A stretch of 64,000 nt of DNA from Diatrype stigma (GCA_022225965.2 JAKJXP020000011.1:372001-436000), one strand, 5' to 3'. Counted from the stretch's first letter, positions 23,269 through 36,574 are shown. Numbers and translations are program-made. Notes: generated from the letters alone by a model not told the origin.

Positions 23269-24832
23269 TTATGAGCTTGTATGGTCGTCTGATTCACAGC
23301 CGCGCTGGTCGTATTCATATTCTCCTGCACCCAGGGCATCTTCGAAAAATTGCGTGGGTGGAACATCCATCTCCTCCACATCTTCTTGTATCCCCTCCGC
23401 TTCGCCCAGACCACTGGCCACAGGATTAGCATCACACCCCTTCGGCTGTGTGGGGGATAGAGAGTTTGGGGTCCCCATATGCCCCTGAGGGCCAGAACCG
23501 GTGCTTTGATTCGGTGGCCGCTGAGAGGAATCGCGACCTTCAAGCTGTGGGAGCGAAGTGGGCTGCTTGTGATCACAGTGGTGACCCTGCTTAACTACAA
23601 TGGTGCTCCCACCTTGGTGGGTATGTGTGGCTGGCTTAGAACTTGGCGCGGCAAATCCACCATTATCCTGCATTCAGGTTTAGCGAGGTCGAGACGAAAG
23701 AGCTTCCGGTAACTTACTCGGTCTTCATGACCGCCGTAACTTACATCACCTTGCTGGTCAGTAGTGAACTCGTCCAGGGGAGTTAATGGGATAGCGTATT
23801 GATGTCCGCCTTGGGAGCCGAACATCAAGAAGTTTCCACAAGGACCGTGAAAGGGGCCCCAGAATTCCATTGGCGTAGACTGCGCAGTTGGAAATTAGAG
23901 AAGAACATGGTAGGAATCGGACAGTGGCACATACACTTAGATCATTTCTTTCATTTACAGAACTTTTTTGTGCGACATCCCCCTTCGCTTCATCCTCGTC
24001 GCTGTCGGTGTCCTTGTAGTACTTGCGTTTGAGAGTGCGTGCGCTCCGGCGTGGCCGCCTGAGAACCAGCGTCTCATCATCCGATTCTGTCTCTGTTTCT
24101 TCGACCTTATCTTCATTTGCGTCATCTGCTGCAAGGACTAACTTAGGGATATTAGCAGTCCCAGCTTTAGCCTGGGCAGCCCGATTATGAACGAAGTTCT
24201 TCGAATCGGGGAGGTTTCGCTGACGATCCAGACAGGGCTCTTCCCACTTCACTACCCTGACAGTTGTGAAGTCGCGATCGCATGGGGATTCGTTAGCCCG
24301 AACCAAACCCCTGAACTCCTCGCCATTCTCGTCGAGGGGGTTGGCGTGATCCGGGGGCACGAGGTGACCCTCTGCTATGAGCTCCTTGCGGAGCCGATCT
24401 AGCTTCTGCCGCATGGCGTTACCGGAGAATCCAGGGTGGAAGCGATGACAAGCTTCATCCCACGGGATTGAGACGTTGTGGTATGTAAGTTCATACACGA
24501 AGTGAAGAAGGAACTTCTCAAACTGTCGAGGCACTGTTGTAGAATTAGTACATGAGAGAAATGAGTAACAAGAGCGGAATGGTCCCAGTTTCTGATCACT
24601 GCTTACTATTCCAAGAGACCAAGTCTCTCTTTGGCTTACGGCCGTTCTTGTGTCGCTCTACTTGAGTGAGCGGCTGTGAGGTGTAGTTCCATCCTTCTTC
24701 CCTGTTAACAGCAGATTCCCCTCTCTTTGGCTTCGCTGGAGGTGCCTTAGAAGTGGCTCGTATGTCATCTTTGTGGTGAGAAGATGTAGTCGAAGAGGGC
24801 GTCGGCTTGGTGACTTTTCTAGGTCTTGCCAT
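23269..24832 (-). CDS. Hypothetical nuclear protein, possibly Myb-like fold
   Basis: Exons 24832-24607, 24533-23935, 23879-23718 and 23667-23269 give 461 residues, with phases that all agree. The N-terminus is basic (ARPRKVTKPTPSS). A helical region at about residues 76-130 (FEKFLLHFVYELTYHNV, then DEACHRFHPGFSG, then KLDRLRKELIAEGHLVPP) resembles the Myb/SANT-like fold seen in many fungal hypothetical proteins. A Ser/Asp/Glu-rich acidic stretch and RRPRRSARTLKRKYYKD, a likely NLS, follow. The last exon is Gly/Pro/Gln-rich with an acidic end. I do not recognise a named family. Confidence 0.72.
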
Positions 24833-26075
24833 CGTGGACTAGAATACAAAGGCTTAAGTAGACGATGGTTTTCCTGCTAGGTGGGCTATCTAAATGTCTG
24901 GTATTGTATGTTACAGGGTACGTGTAAAGGTCTAGATTTAGGTGTATTCCTTAGATACATTGAAAATGATGGACTGGCTGGATGTGTTTGGTTAATCGTC
25001 CAACTGTGTTTGAAGTGAGCACTATATATATGAGGGTAATACAAACCTTCACAGTGCTAAGAAACGCAAGCACCTTTGCTTGTTCGTGCCAGCCACTATT
25101 GCAAGCCTCGGATCAATATCTGCATGAGCCATGGGTGAAAGCCCTGGGAAACGTTCAATCATTGCCTGGGTCATAGATGTAAACGATATACTCAAATGAC
25201 CACGCAAGGAAGACACTAGACCGTCAACTCCAAAGACTTTGGCAGCAATGGAGGACTTCTAAAGTACCTGTTACCCTAAAAGTATAGTGCTGCCCCGCGG
25301 CCTGCTTGTCTGATATGAACACCACCGGTCATGGATGAGGTACACAGTCGAAAACTAAAGGCCATAATTCCGTAGTCTATGTAAACCAATCTCTCCTATC
25401 TAGCCCCTATCTAGCCCCTATCGCGACAAGACCGTGAAAAGAGCTCATATGATTCATACGTACCTGGTTCTCAAGACTATGGCTCAGTTAGTACACCGAT
25501 TTTGGTGCGAAATGGGTCCATCTGAAGGCACGGCTGGAAATTACCCGCCGAGACAGGAGGCGCCGGGGCCTTCTTACTACCCTTGGGGGGCATCGTGGAC
25601 GTGGTTTGGCGGATCTATTTACTAACGGGGGCAGGGGCGGCTGCCATCAATGACGACGACGACGACGAGGCTTAAGGGAGAAGAAGAACGTGACCGGGGT
25701 CGGCGCTGATGCGTCGTATAACCAGCTCACAGACAGATCTTGCTCGCCGCGTTGGCGGCTCGCTAGAAAATAAAAATTTCCTGAAACAAGAACGCAACCA
25801 AAATAATCATAACCTGCCCATACTACGATGAACCCGCGATACCTAGCTTAGCCATTAGCCACAGACTCATATAGTAGGAATCTGCCCACGCCCCCTGGAT
25901 AATAACGAAGCAAGCTTCATCACACATTCAGACCGAGTCTCTTGTATCTGACTATTTAACCCATCCCATTAACAAAACCCGAATAATGGAACTATAGATT
26001 GACATAACAAGATTGTAATGTTGAATAATGAAGTCATAGTTTTCATTAATCGGATTTAAGTATTATATAGAGGAT
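24833..26075. other. Intergenic, no gene seen
   Basis: A CTAGCCCCTATCTAGCCCCTATC direct repeat at about 25399-25423 and a GACGACGACGACGAC run near 25649-25664. Only short frames. Confidence 0.5.
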
Positions 26076-26265
26076 GGGTGTTACGCAATGCCACCACTGC
26101 AACGAGATTGCTATCAAATGGTTGCCACCAACCTTTTGCAATCCATCCAGTTGGGACTTTTTTGAAATGCGCAACCTGTAACGCAATCCATGATAAACTC
26201 CTAGGTTACGCAATTGACTATACGCTGCAGTGGCTGGTGGTTTGTGGCTGGTGGTTTGTGGCTAG
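26076..26265 (+). mobile_element. MITE-like element, copy C
   Basis: Runs from GGTGTTACGCAATGCCACC to TGTGGCTAG and matches copy A at 4114-4301 in order, including GCGCAACCTGTAACGCAA and GCAGTGGCTGGTG. The segment GCTGGTGGTTTGTG is duplicated just before the right end. The left terminal repeat is eroded. Non-coding. Confidence 0.6.
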
Positions 26266-26827
26266 TACATACCTACTGTACCGCTACATCGACGATCTGA
26301 AGATTGGAAATAGGGGGGTCGAAAGGAACAGGTATGGGTGCGGTAAGTAGGTATTGGTCCGGTAGCAGGTCGATAGGTCGGGTAGCAGAAGGGCTATATG
26401 CCTTCGTAATCAGTGAGACCCTTCAGATGAAGAGTTGCAGTTAAGGATTCTGATATGTCTGGGAGCCTACTTCCCAAACTGGCCGATACGTAGGTTCCAT
26501 CAATAAAGAGTGAGAGCTCTAAGCCCTCTGGTTAATACTCGAAGAGGAACTAAGGGACGCACGGGATGTATGTAAGGTATTCCTGATACAGCAAGAGATG
26601 CAGATGCATCGCGAATCTCATAGATGTTATAGCAGTAATAGCATTCACATATACATGCATCCTAAAAGCACCTGCAGATCCTCCAAGATGAACGCATTGG
26701 CGCCCCTTCTCTCTCTCTCTATCTCACTCTCTCCAACCATCTAGACATACAAACCCAAACTCCAAGTAACAGTCCTCCCCCTCCCCTCATCCCAACCAAA
26801 CCAGACCAAAGCTCCAGACTAACCAGT
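26266..26827. other. Intergenic, no gene seen
   Basis: 3' flank of Eme1. A TCTCTCTCTCTCTATCTC run lies near 26708-26726. Confidence 0.5.
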
Positions 26828-29173
26828 CTAAACCTCCGCACTCCCCGGATCCCTCCCCGTAAAGACCTTATACACCCGCCTACTAACCGCAGGCCCCACG
26901 GCGCGATCCGCAAACGCGCCGTCGCGGTTAGCGCACTTGCGGCAGGCCTCGAGGGCCAGGGGCCCCCGCGCCTCGAGGCCGCGCACCAGTTCGGCGACGG
27001 ATCCGAACTCGGCCGCGATGCCGAGGGCGATGGGCGGGGTCACGCGCACCATCTCCTGCAGCATGCGGACGTAGGTGTCGCGGGGGCCGTCGCCGGTCCG
27101 CACCTGGCCCGAGTCCATGCAGAAGTTGGCCGAGCCCGACGTCGCGGCCTCGCGCGCCCGCTTGTAGGGGATCGTGCTGATGTGCTGCGTGAAGACCGAG
27201 ACCCACTGCGCCGTCTCGCACGGCGCCGCCGTGTGGTGGATCAGCGCCCCGTGCAGGACCTGCAGGGAGAGGAGCGCGTCCTCGACGCTGTCTTCGTCGA
27301 TGTAGATCTGCGGTTCTGCTCGCCGTCGGTTGGAGGACGAAGGGGGTGCAGCGCCGGCTGACTCATCGCCGCCCCCGCCGCCGCGCACGGCGGATTGGAA
27401 CTGCCGGTTGCGCACGGTGCGGTTCTTGCGCATCCAATTGTTCAGGCCCTCGATGAGGTAGATGACGGTGGCGTCGGGGTGCTGGACCTTGATCTTCAGG
27501 ACGTGGGCCTCGAGGTCCTGGCCCTCAGCAGCACCGCCGCCGCCGAGCGCGAGCTTAACGAACTCAGCGGCCCCGACGATGACCAGCACGTGCTTCTCTT
27601 TCTCGATGCGCATGGGCTCCAGCGGCTCCCAGTGGCCCAGGTCCTCGTTGTAGCGGGAGCTAACCTTGCGCCGCCACTTGACGACGTTGTCGACCCCGCC
27701 GCGGCTGCTGCTGTGCCACGTCTCGTGCTGCACGTCGATGTCCTGGAGCAGCGTTTGGATCTGCACCAGGAGGCCTGGGTGGAGCGAAGACGGCAGGTCC
27801 ACGATCATCTCGGGCGTCGAGATCTTCTTGTCCGTCCGCACCTTGTTGACTTCCTCGAGCGCCTTCTTCCGAACGTTCTCGAGCGCCCGCTGCGCCTTCT
27901 CCTGCTCTTTCTGCACGCGCTTGCGCTCCTTCTCCGCTTCCCGCTCCTCCGCTTTTTTCTTCTTCTCGGCCTCCTTCTCCTCGGGGGTCGGTTTCGCGGG
28001 CTTGCTTGTTGTCGCTGAAGCTGACCTGCTTGTCGGTGGCTTCGACTTTGATATCGATTTCGACGTCGACTTCGACTTGCTTTGTGGAGAGGCGCTGTAG
28101 GAGTACTGAGTCGGCTTGCGCTTCGAGAAGTCGATATCAGCCAGATCAGGCATTTCATCGGAGTCTGAGCCACTGTCTAAATCATCTACAACGATGAGGT
28201 CTCTATCTCCAGGTCTTGGTGCTGGTGGGGAGCTCGAGAAGGGCCGAGCATATGTGCTCTTCTCTGGCATTGAGCTGGAAATGGGATCCCAGGCCACTGG
28301 TTTCTTGACGGTTTTGCCCTTGTCATTCTTCGGTGGGCCGTCGAACGTATCGCTCGACAAGTCTATGAAGTTCGATCTGTTCGGCGGCTTACTCCTAGTA
28401 GCATATTGCTCCGTGAGCAGCTCACCTGACCGAGTTGATGACTTTTCCAGGGGATCATGGTTCACAGCTTGGTGTGCTTTGGGACTTTTCAGCGAAGGTC
28501 CCTTTTTGGGGGAGCTTGCGAAAGGGTCATCATCACTAGATAGCTCAAGCAACCGGGAAGTATCTGCTACAGCTTTGCCCTTCGTCTGTTTTGTAGGGTG
28601 TGCGCTACGATCCAATACGTTTTCATCCACCCTGTGTCGATGACTAGCAGTCGGCGCATTGTGGGGCGAACTGCTGTGCTCTATAGGATCCGCCATGGAG
28701 TTCCAGCGCTTCATCCCGACTGATGGGAGAGGGGTCACATCAATGGTGCCGACAGCCTCTGAGGCCGTCCTTCTCAGAGAACTATCGCCATCCCTCTTGC
28801 TTGGAGGAGATAGCGAGACTCGAGGCTTCTTGGTAACAAACAGGCTATCACCTTCGGAGTCATCGCCCGATAGGAACAAGAAGTCATTGTCCTGACGGCC
28901 ATGACCGCTACTAGTCCGCTTAGTGCCCACAACGGCAAATTTCGACGTTGTTGTCGTTGTTACCGTCGTTGTCGTTGCGTGCCTCGTAGTTGGCTCCTCA
29001 GGTGATTCCACGGTCAGATCCAGAAGGTCATAGTCGAGTGCCCTAGACGGGCCTGCTGCTGTTTTTCCAGGTGGGGTTGCAGCGCGTTGCGAGGATGCGC
29101 TATTATCATTCAGGACTGGTGGCGACGGGCCCGTTGACGGGCTCGACAGTAAATCTATAACTTCGACGGGCAT
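26828..29173 (-). CDS. EME1: Crossover junction endonuclease subunit Eme1/Mms4
   Basis: One exon, 781 residues. Non-catalytic partner of Mus81 in the nuclease that cuts branched DNA at stalled forks and recombination intermediates. The N-terminal half is a disordered Ser/Lys-rich region starting MPVEVIDLLSSP, where VIDLL is a likely SUMO-interacting motif. A charged Lys/Glu/Arg helix (about residues 385-440) precedes the ERCC4-like domain: HVLVIVGAAEFVKLAL, then HPDATVIYLIEGLNNWMRKN, then DEDSVEDALLSLQVLHGALI. The C-terminal helix-hairpin-helix reads VTPPIALGIAAEFGSVAELV. The catalytic ERKxxD motif is absent, as expected for this subunit. Glycine-rich and Ser/Ala-rich inserts interrupt the ERCC4 domain. 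Confidence 0.9.
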   Translation of the reverse strand: MPVEVIDLLSSPSTGPSPPVLNDNSASSQRAATPPGKTAAGPSRALDYDLLDLTVESPEEPTTRHATTTTVTTTTTSKFAVVGTKRTSSGHGRQDNDFLFLSGDDSEGDSLFVTKKPRVSLSPPSKRDGDSSLRRTASEAVGTIDVTPLPSVGMKRWNSMADPIEHSSSPHNAPTASHRHRVDENVLDRSAHPTKQTKGKAVADTSRLLELSSDDDPFASSPKKGPSLKSPKAHQAVNHDPLEKSSTRSGELLTEQYATRSKPPNRSNFIDLSSDTFDGPPKNDKGKTVKKPVAWDPISSSMPEKSTYARPFSSSPPAPRPGDRDLIVVDDLDSGSDSDEMPDLADIDFSKRKPTQYSYSASPQSKSKSTSKSISKSKPPTSRSASATTSKPAKPTPEEKEAEKKKKAEEREAEKERKRVQKEQEKAQRALENVRKKALEEVNKVRTDKKISTPEMIVDLPSSLHPGLLVQIQTLLQDIDVQHETWHSSSRGGVDNVVKWRRKVSSRYNEDLGHWEPLEPMRIEKEKHVLVIVGAAEFVKLALGGGGAAEGQDLEAHVLKIKVQHPDATVIYLIEGLNNWMRKNRTVRNRQFQSAVRGGGGGDESAGAAPPSSSNRRRAEPQIYIDEDSVEDALLSLQVLHGALIHHTAAPCETAQWVSVFTQHISTIPYKRAREAATSGSANFCMDSGQVRTGDGPRDTYVRMLQEMVRVTPPIALGIAAEFGSVAELVRGLEARGPLALEACRKCANRDGAFADRAVGPAVSRRVYKVFTGRDPGSAEV

Positions 29174-32100
29174 CTTGGAAAGTAGTCAGGGCGTCGATCT
29201 CGTATTAGCTCGTACAGAAGAGCCGGAGTCCTTCCAGGGGCTATCAAGGACAATGGCATTCACCGTCGCAGCCATCAACCACTGGCTGGGCGTCTCATTC
29301 AGGGTTTCAGGGTCTCAGGGTCTCTGGATAAAAAGACGCGCCGAGTTTTAAGTGGTGACGCGTTTAAGAGATAGCAACATAGAAGTTACATACATACCTA
29401 CCTACATATGCAGGCACAGCAGGCGCGCATCCAACGCGTGGCACGTGATTCGACCTTAAACTAATAACTGTGGATCTTATGGATCTCAACTGCCGCCTTC
29501 TCTATATGGCCGCGCACAGATCAGTCAGGCTTGGGCCATTCTCCACAGTGATTTGCGCTCGCCCAGGGTGCTTAAACTTTAATTTCTTTGTTTTAGAAGA
29601 GAATACGACACGTGACGAGTTGAATCCCTATCTGCCCTGCCACCTACCCAGTAATACCTGCCCAGTAAGCTCGATGATGCTGTACCTTCTTAGGCTTAAC
29701 ATCTGCAAATCAATATGGGGGTTTATGGGGAAGGCCCAAGCGTGCCTGATCTGTGCGCGGCCAGACAGGTTAGAGAAGGTGGTAGGCAACCTGCAGCATC
29801 GTGGCCGGCCTCTTAGACTTAGACAGGTTCAATGTTTGCGCTTCAAGGTCGGCTGAGTAGTTTACGCATACTTGCTCAACAGCCATCGTTACTTGTAACC
29901 CTTCATACGACACGAAGATCTTTGGCCACCCCTTGGTTGCAAAGAAACAAGATATTCCTTGTAATCCCACGAGCGAGGGGGGTGCTACACTTCGATGACT
30001 CTTCGGCTATGTAGTGCTCTCCTTGCTCCCCTTCCTAGCTCGTGGTGGGCATAAAGCCACCATCGTCTCAGATTATTATGACAATACAGCAAAACAGCAC
30101 GGATTGTAGCTAGGACTTGGGGGATCGATCAACCGAGTCTTTGCGGCTAGGTAGCAATGTAGCAATGAGTAGATCTGAAGATATCTCGAGATAGTGGGAC
30201 CATGGGTCCACCGTAGGACTGAGAGATTGGATAAGTACGCATGAATCATCGATTCCCCGCGGCGAAATTCAGTTGGGTCGTAATTAATTCCTAGCCAAGC
30301 ACTAGGTTGCGTCTGCCATCGAGCTGCAGGCAGGGCTCTGACTTTCATGACTCGGAGGAGGATGCCCAGGTGCCTCCATCACGACTCCGGAATCCATCCG
30401 GAATTCTCCAGCAACTACATACAGTAACTATGAGGGATGAAGCTTGTAAAACAAGGCCATTATATCTGATCTACTGCGCAATCCCACGATAGTGTAACCG
30501 CGGCTGCGGGGTGGATGGCCGTGACCCCTGCTTGGTGGTATTGCGGTTCCGGATGTAGACGAACTCTGGCAAGGCTATCTCCGCCATTAGCTCTTCCTCG
30601 GGGATTGTCGACAAGGAATCGAGGACACGCCTATATGCACATAACATGAAACATTGACCCAATGGCGTGTAGCTGTCAATCTTCACTCTAGATCGACCAG
30701 AGTCGTTATCAGTAACGTTACCGGCCGTTACCCAGACTAGGCCTAGTTGTCAGGCTGAACCAAGAACCACACGGAGCTTCAACGACCGTTGATGTGTGTG
30801 CACGGCCGTCGTCCGGACGCATTCCGGAGAAGCGCATGCAGGATTCACTGCTATGTACGATTAGAGATATGTGAGATATCGATTTGCACACTTGCCGACG
30901 AAGGCAAAGAAGTAGTTGAAGTTAAACTGACTCACGGCAGGCCTACACGGCAAGAAGCAAGTAGTAGTATTGTGCCTTCAACGCGCTAGCTATAACTACC
31001 TATGACAAGCGCCTCTCCCGTGACGGCACGGGAAGCTCCACCCCCTTTTCCCTTTCGCGCGCCCATACCTTCTCCCCGTCCTACGTACGACGTCCGGGGT
31101 AACACTTCACGCACGAACCCCACACTAGCCATTATGTCGTGCCGGGGATCTTGTCGTCTGAGCCGTTGGCCAAAGATAAAATGTCCGGTTCTGTACGACA
31201 CGCATGCACGATAGGACATGACACGGCAGAGCATGCTACTACGCAGCGATGGTAGTAGAATGCGGGGTGCATGAAGCGGCAAACGGCAAACGGCCAGATC
31301 CCGGGAAATCATGATCTTATTTGTTGTTCAACGTCAAGATGGTGCCGAAAACAGTTCTGAATGGCTTCAGCACGTAGACCGCCTCTTTGGAGGAGGGGTA
31401 ATATCACGGTCCTAGAAAGGTCGGCATCGGGATTTGAGAAATTGGTTGATGACGCCGCTCGACCGGTCCCTTCCCGTTGCTCGAGTGCAACATCAAGTAG
31501 ATACTAGACGCCCTCCGGCGTAGTTTGACTTCTAATACATACGTAGATTGAGTATAGCAAGATTTACTAAGCTACATGGATCTTGTAGATTGGCACATCG
31601 AGAGGAGGGAGTAAAGGGAATGCATTCTATTGGCTGATCCCTGATACACTCGATCACTCATTTCAGAGGCAATATGAATGGCGAGATCGCAGAGCTCCTT
31701 ACATACCAGCAGCCGGCTTAACCTTGAATATGGTTCAACTGCTTGGGGCTGGCCTAAATGACTTCTTTTCTGCATCTTCTGCATGTTCGTAGCTGTTTCG
31801 AGAAGTCGAAAGCGTATCGCAGACGACAAAACCACACTTTGACATCAAGCGCAAGTAGCAGCATTACAATTGGTGGGTTAATCTTTACGGTAACCGCTCT
31901 TCTCCTATTCGAAGACCCCTGCAGCCCATTGAAGCTTTCCCGCTGTCAGCATCTGCAGCATTTCTAAGATTCGACAACCATCTTTATTACTACAATGCCG
32001 GCGATTTGCAGATAGAAAAGCGCCCCTTCGAGATAGGGGTCTATTGCATCATGCATATCCGAAGATATCCGAAAAGGGCCCTATCTGAAAACTAAACCAA

Positions 32101-35100
32101 TCAAGGGGCCTTGAAACCAGAGGTTTCTATAGTTTGACATATTGAGTTAAATCGAGACTTGGCGGCTCCTGAAACTTATGTAGTACGGAGTAGTCTAGTG
32201 TACGATGTATATGCCGGGGTTTATTGTAGTTCTGGATCCTGAACCATGAAGGTTCATCACGAATACGACACAACGAAATCTTTTCGTGGGTCGTAGATAA
32301 TTGCTCCTGTCAAATTTAGCATTCTGGCATTGCCGGGGATCAAGTCTTATTCAGAAGCAGCTATGAAGTTTGCCCAACTTATCGTCATGCTTAGATCCTT
32401 GAATAACTATGCGCCCAGCCTATTGAGATTGATCGGTCCGGGCAGAACGGTCGGACCCGATGCGCGAAGTGTAGGCAGATAATAGCCCGTGGCACGGACT
32501 CCGTGCCGCTGTAGTACAGCAAGTTACCCGGCCGTCTGGAACTTGCGCGGTGGCGTGATGGCTCAGCATTCCGAAAGGCCGACGTGGATGCAGAGCCGAC
32601 CACGCCTGTTCGGTTCTCGCACACGCGCTGCTGTCCGTTTCAGAAGCCGCCTTGAATTATGATCTTCAACGCCCTTTACATCTGGTGCCACACTCGTTTA
32701 GCCCAGCCGAGACGTGTTCCAGCGATTGATAATGGGAAAGAAGTGAAGGTGCGAATAGCCGAACAATCAATAATATCACTCTCACACACGCCACTCTTCC
32801 CTCGACTGCCCCTCTCGATTGTCTCTTTTTTCGATCCCACCTATGCAGGGTCGCAACGGCGAGGGCATGTATGTCACATGCGCCTGTTCTTGCGAACTAC
32901 ACGTGCAGATACGCACGCACGTAGTTACGTACTACCTACATACCTTGCATATGTAGCCAGTGATAACACGAGAGGACGGGACGTGCGTGTCTGGATCTGA
33001 GCGCGTTGCCTGTAGGTAAACGGGCATGCATCTAGGACCGCATCTGCAACCCTTCTGGAAAGGATTTCAATATCACAGATTGTAATATGGTTCGATGCTA
33101 CCATTAGATATATACATGTGGGTAGTACGGACTGCAACAAGAAGCAGAACACTGCGTACTTGTCCGAACCCCTCCACCCCAAAGCAGATATCCTGGATGT
33201 TCACGGAAGCATTGGGGTTTCACAGAACGGCGATTCGTCCTGCTTTCTTGGCGCGGGCTTTGACTATCACTCAGTCACTGTGGACGAAGCAATGACCAAG
33301 TATGTAAACTTTTGACGATACATCGAAACATTAGTGCTTGCTTCAGCTTGGGCGGTTTGAAAGATTTCCGATAGGCTACGCTAAATACGGCATGGTATTA
33401 CAGCGCTGCGTCTCAGCTTCAAATTCGAAGTGTGGCTTGCGCGGTATCTACCGTACTCGTATGTAAAAGAAAGATCTCCCTTTTGGTCAAATCTGATGTC
33501 CTTCATCTTTGAGTCTTTTTTGGTTCGGTCCAGCGCCGTCCAGAACGCTAGACGAACTATGTAGGTACTTTGTAGGCAACTATCGTCAGCTCGTCTCAGC
33601 TTGGTTTAGCTATCCTGCCCTACCACAGGGCCACATGGTTGGCTGCTCGGGGTAGCTCTGGACCCTCTAGGTATGTCCCCGAAGTCCCCTAAAGGACCCC
33701 CAAGAACCTCCGATGCTTGTTGAAATTCCGTTTCTGTCGACCCCACCGCTTGAAACGGGGAGATGCGATATCTGATCGCGATATCTCATTGGCCGGATGT
33801 TTCACCATGCTCGATTTTTGCAGGGTGCAGGAACCCGCGTGTGTATCCGCTATGCCGCCATGCGTGCTTCTTGGTGGTGGTGTCAGGGGAAAAGGCCGAA
33901 GCTGTTAGTGAATATACATTTAGGGTTTAGAGCCATGAGGGCTACCGAAATATCTCTTCTGCACCTTATCCATCTCATCTGCTGATGTAAGTATCCATCG
34001 CCAGTATCCATTGTAATAATGTTGATTGCTCTTTCAGGGGTTCTCCATCCTGTCATTCACCAGCCAGGCAGCCCAGGGATCCGGATGTCGAGTCGTTCAT
34101 ATATGCGACCCTCACCGGAGGTCAAAAGGGGGGGCAAGCGCAGTATTCGCTTCCAGAGACTTGGAAGGTTCTGAGACATATCAAACTCAGCGCAGAAATG
34201 ATATCAGCTACTGAAAGCTTCCACGTGTATTACATGACAGAAACAATTTTTCGGATAGTAATAACAAATTAGGTGATAAATGATCACCGAGTAGCCAAAA
34301 CCATCCCTTGCCTCGCCTATTTGATCTGGGGATGACCCCCACGCTGATATTCTCTGATGCTCAGCCACTACTTGCAACCTCTTACTCCGGTATTGACATT
34401 GACTATGACGGAGTCGTCTGTCCACCTGTCCAATGTTTCTCGTATCTGATTAATCCGACGTGAGCGTAATTGTGGTCCTTACAAACAATTTTCACCAAGC
34501 ACGCATCTACACCAGTCAAACCCTGCTCGGCCTTATTGCCATTGGGTAGATACTCATGTTACTCGATCTGGGTGTTCAAGCAGAAGCTACCGCATCGTGC
34601 AGGTGTTTGACACCTTACCCTTGTACGGGCATGTGGACCACTGGCCTCCCTCCAGCTCCCTTCAGAACTAATCGGGTTCTTTACCACGGATGTTGTGCAC
34701 TCTCACATGCGAGCTTGTACTAGGAGAGGGCAAATTCATACGTATAGATGGACAGAAGCTTCAAGATTGGGAAGAGAGCCTGCAGAGTTGATGATGGATA
34801 ACCACACATATATATATAACTGCTGCGTCTGTGTGATACGGGCACCCTTAAGCCCCTAACCAGACAGCCAGAGGGCCTGAGGTATGTATGTATGTATGTA
34901 TGTATGTGTGTATGTGTGTATAAGCTGGCTGTGTATATACCTGTATGTATGATATCTATCAGAACTGTATGCAATCTTAAGTTGCCTCTGCCCTATCCAG
35001 TGTCTAGGCCTGTATGAGCTAGCGCCGCCCGCAGCCCCTATGGCATCCCGGACTCCATGCAGCAGCAGGAAAGCTTCTGGTTGGTGGCTCGCGGCTTCAA

Positions 35101-36574
35101 AGTCCATGCGAGTGCCAAGTGCAAGCGTAAGTGCAGAGACTGGGCCTGACTGTCTGAACTGTCTAGTCCCAGGTGGGATTGGAGACAAGACGCTGCTGCA
35201 GGCACGACGGTCCAGTCGATTAACAATTTCACTAACCTGACATACATATAGCGGTATGTGGTATGTACATACATGCCCAACCACATACAGACACCTCAGT
35301 AAGTGCAGGCGGGCAAGCTTCAGTAGAGTGTGTACATATGCGCGTGTATGCCGACCATGTATGAGTGAAGTACACGCCGCATGAAAACGGCGCAGTTGTA
35401 GCACATGTGCACGCAGAGTTGAAGCAGATACAGTACTCAGCGTGTACCTACATTAGCGTAGATTCCCATGTCCCATCACCTTTTTGATAAACCGATGGCT
35501 TGATTGATAACACTGCACTTAACCTTAATGATGTGACGCTCTCTCCCCTTTTGATCACCCCCAATGTTCAGGGCTGGCTGCCAGGTAATTACTACCACGC
35601 ACTATTTTCCTAGAGGCGTTTTGATTTCACCCCCATCTCACACCAGTGATCTCCCAACTTTTTGTCTTCCAATCGGTTGTGATATACGGGAACAAGTCAG
35701 CAACAAGTCGATCGACCTCCTTTCAGGTAGTTCATGACCAAGCAGTGCAGTCGTTGCTGGGGACTGTGAGCTTACTGTCGTCTTATAGGTACAACATATA
35801 CAACATATAGTTAGCATACAGCATACAGCATACAGCACGTAGTCAACCCGTAGCACGGTACATACGTACAGGCTGTGTAGTGGTTGCCAGCAAGGTAATG
35901 CCACAAGCGAAGTTAGTACCTACTTCTAACGCCGCCGAGGGTGTCCTTGTCCACTCCACCTCCACTCACTCCAGATCCCATACCAGGTAACCCTACCGGC
36001 CTACCAGCCTACCAGCCTACCAACCCTACCGACCCTACCAACCCGGACCAACCCTACATACATACTGACTTTACCTTCTTGTTTCTCCTAATTCTTGTTT
36101 CCGCGCCCAGAACCAGAACTGCGTCGATTGTCGCATTCACCAATCCTTCTGAACATATGCGACGTATGCGACACATGCGACACGACATATGCGACGACAT
36201 ATGAAGCCCGCGATTTCAATTATCCTCTCTTGAGGCTGAAACGAGTCCAACCTGTGCGATTCACCACTTTCCTGTGGTTGCTACGGGTTCGTCGGCCTGG
36301 ATGGTTTGCATTCCTGACCGTTGTTTAATGTTAAACTTTTGATTGGGACTTCAATCTAGATTCCGTTCCAGTCCAACGCCGCCCAGGCGCTTGTTCAGTT
36401 TTGTCTCGGTTTATCTCTAACATCTGAACCGACGATCCGCGCGGCTACCAACCTCTCTAGCCATCTCTCCCTGCCTCTTTGAAACGCAAGAATTCAACTT
36501 TGACCATATTGTGTACCGTGTGGGCTTCCGGGACTTACTAACACCCGGCGCCCATTCCAGCACGTGCTGCCATC
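29174..36574. other. 7.4-kb gene-poor region
   Basis: No frame has a recognisable protein family, convincing splice structure or codon bias. The best fragment is an open frame at 33118-33315 without an ATG start. Simple repeats include GTATGTATGTATGTATG at about 34880-34920, GCATACAGCATACAGCATAC at about 35815-35837 and CTACCAGCCTACCAGCC at about 36000-36025. Palindrome-like ATGCGACGTATGCGACACATG occurs near 36157-36178. The last 400 bases are probably the promoter and leader of the kinesin. Confidence 0.5.
33118..33312 (+). pseudogene. Possible gene remnant
   Basis: An open frame of 65 codons with balanced composition (for example DILDVHGSIGVSQNGD) begins without ATG and ends TAA/TGA soon after a GTATGT donor-like site at 33300. 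It reads more like protein than its surroundings, but no family is recognised and no companion exon was found. Confidence 0.2.

Noticed and set aside
34856..35404. 182-codon minus-strand frame
   Set aside because: Dominated by the TATG microsatellite (HTYIHTYIHTYI) and biased composition.
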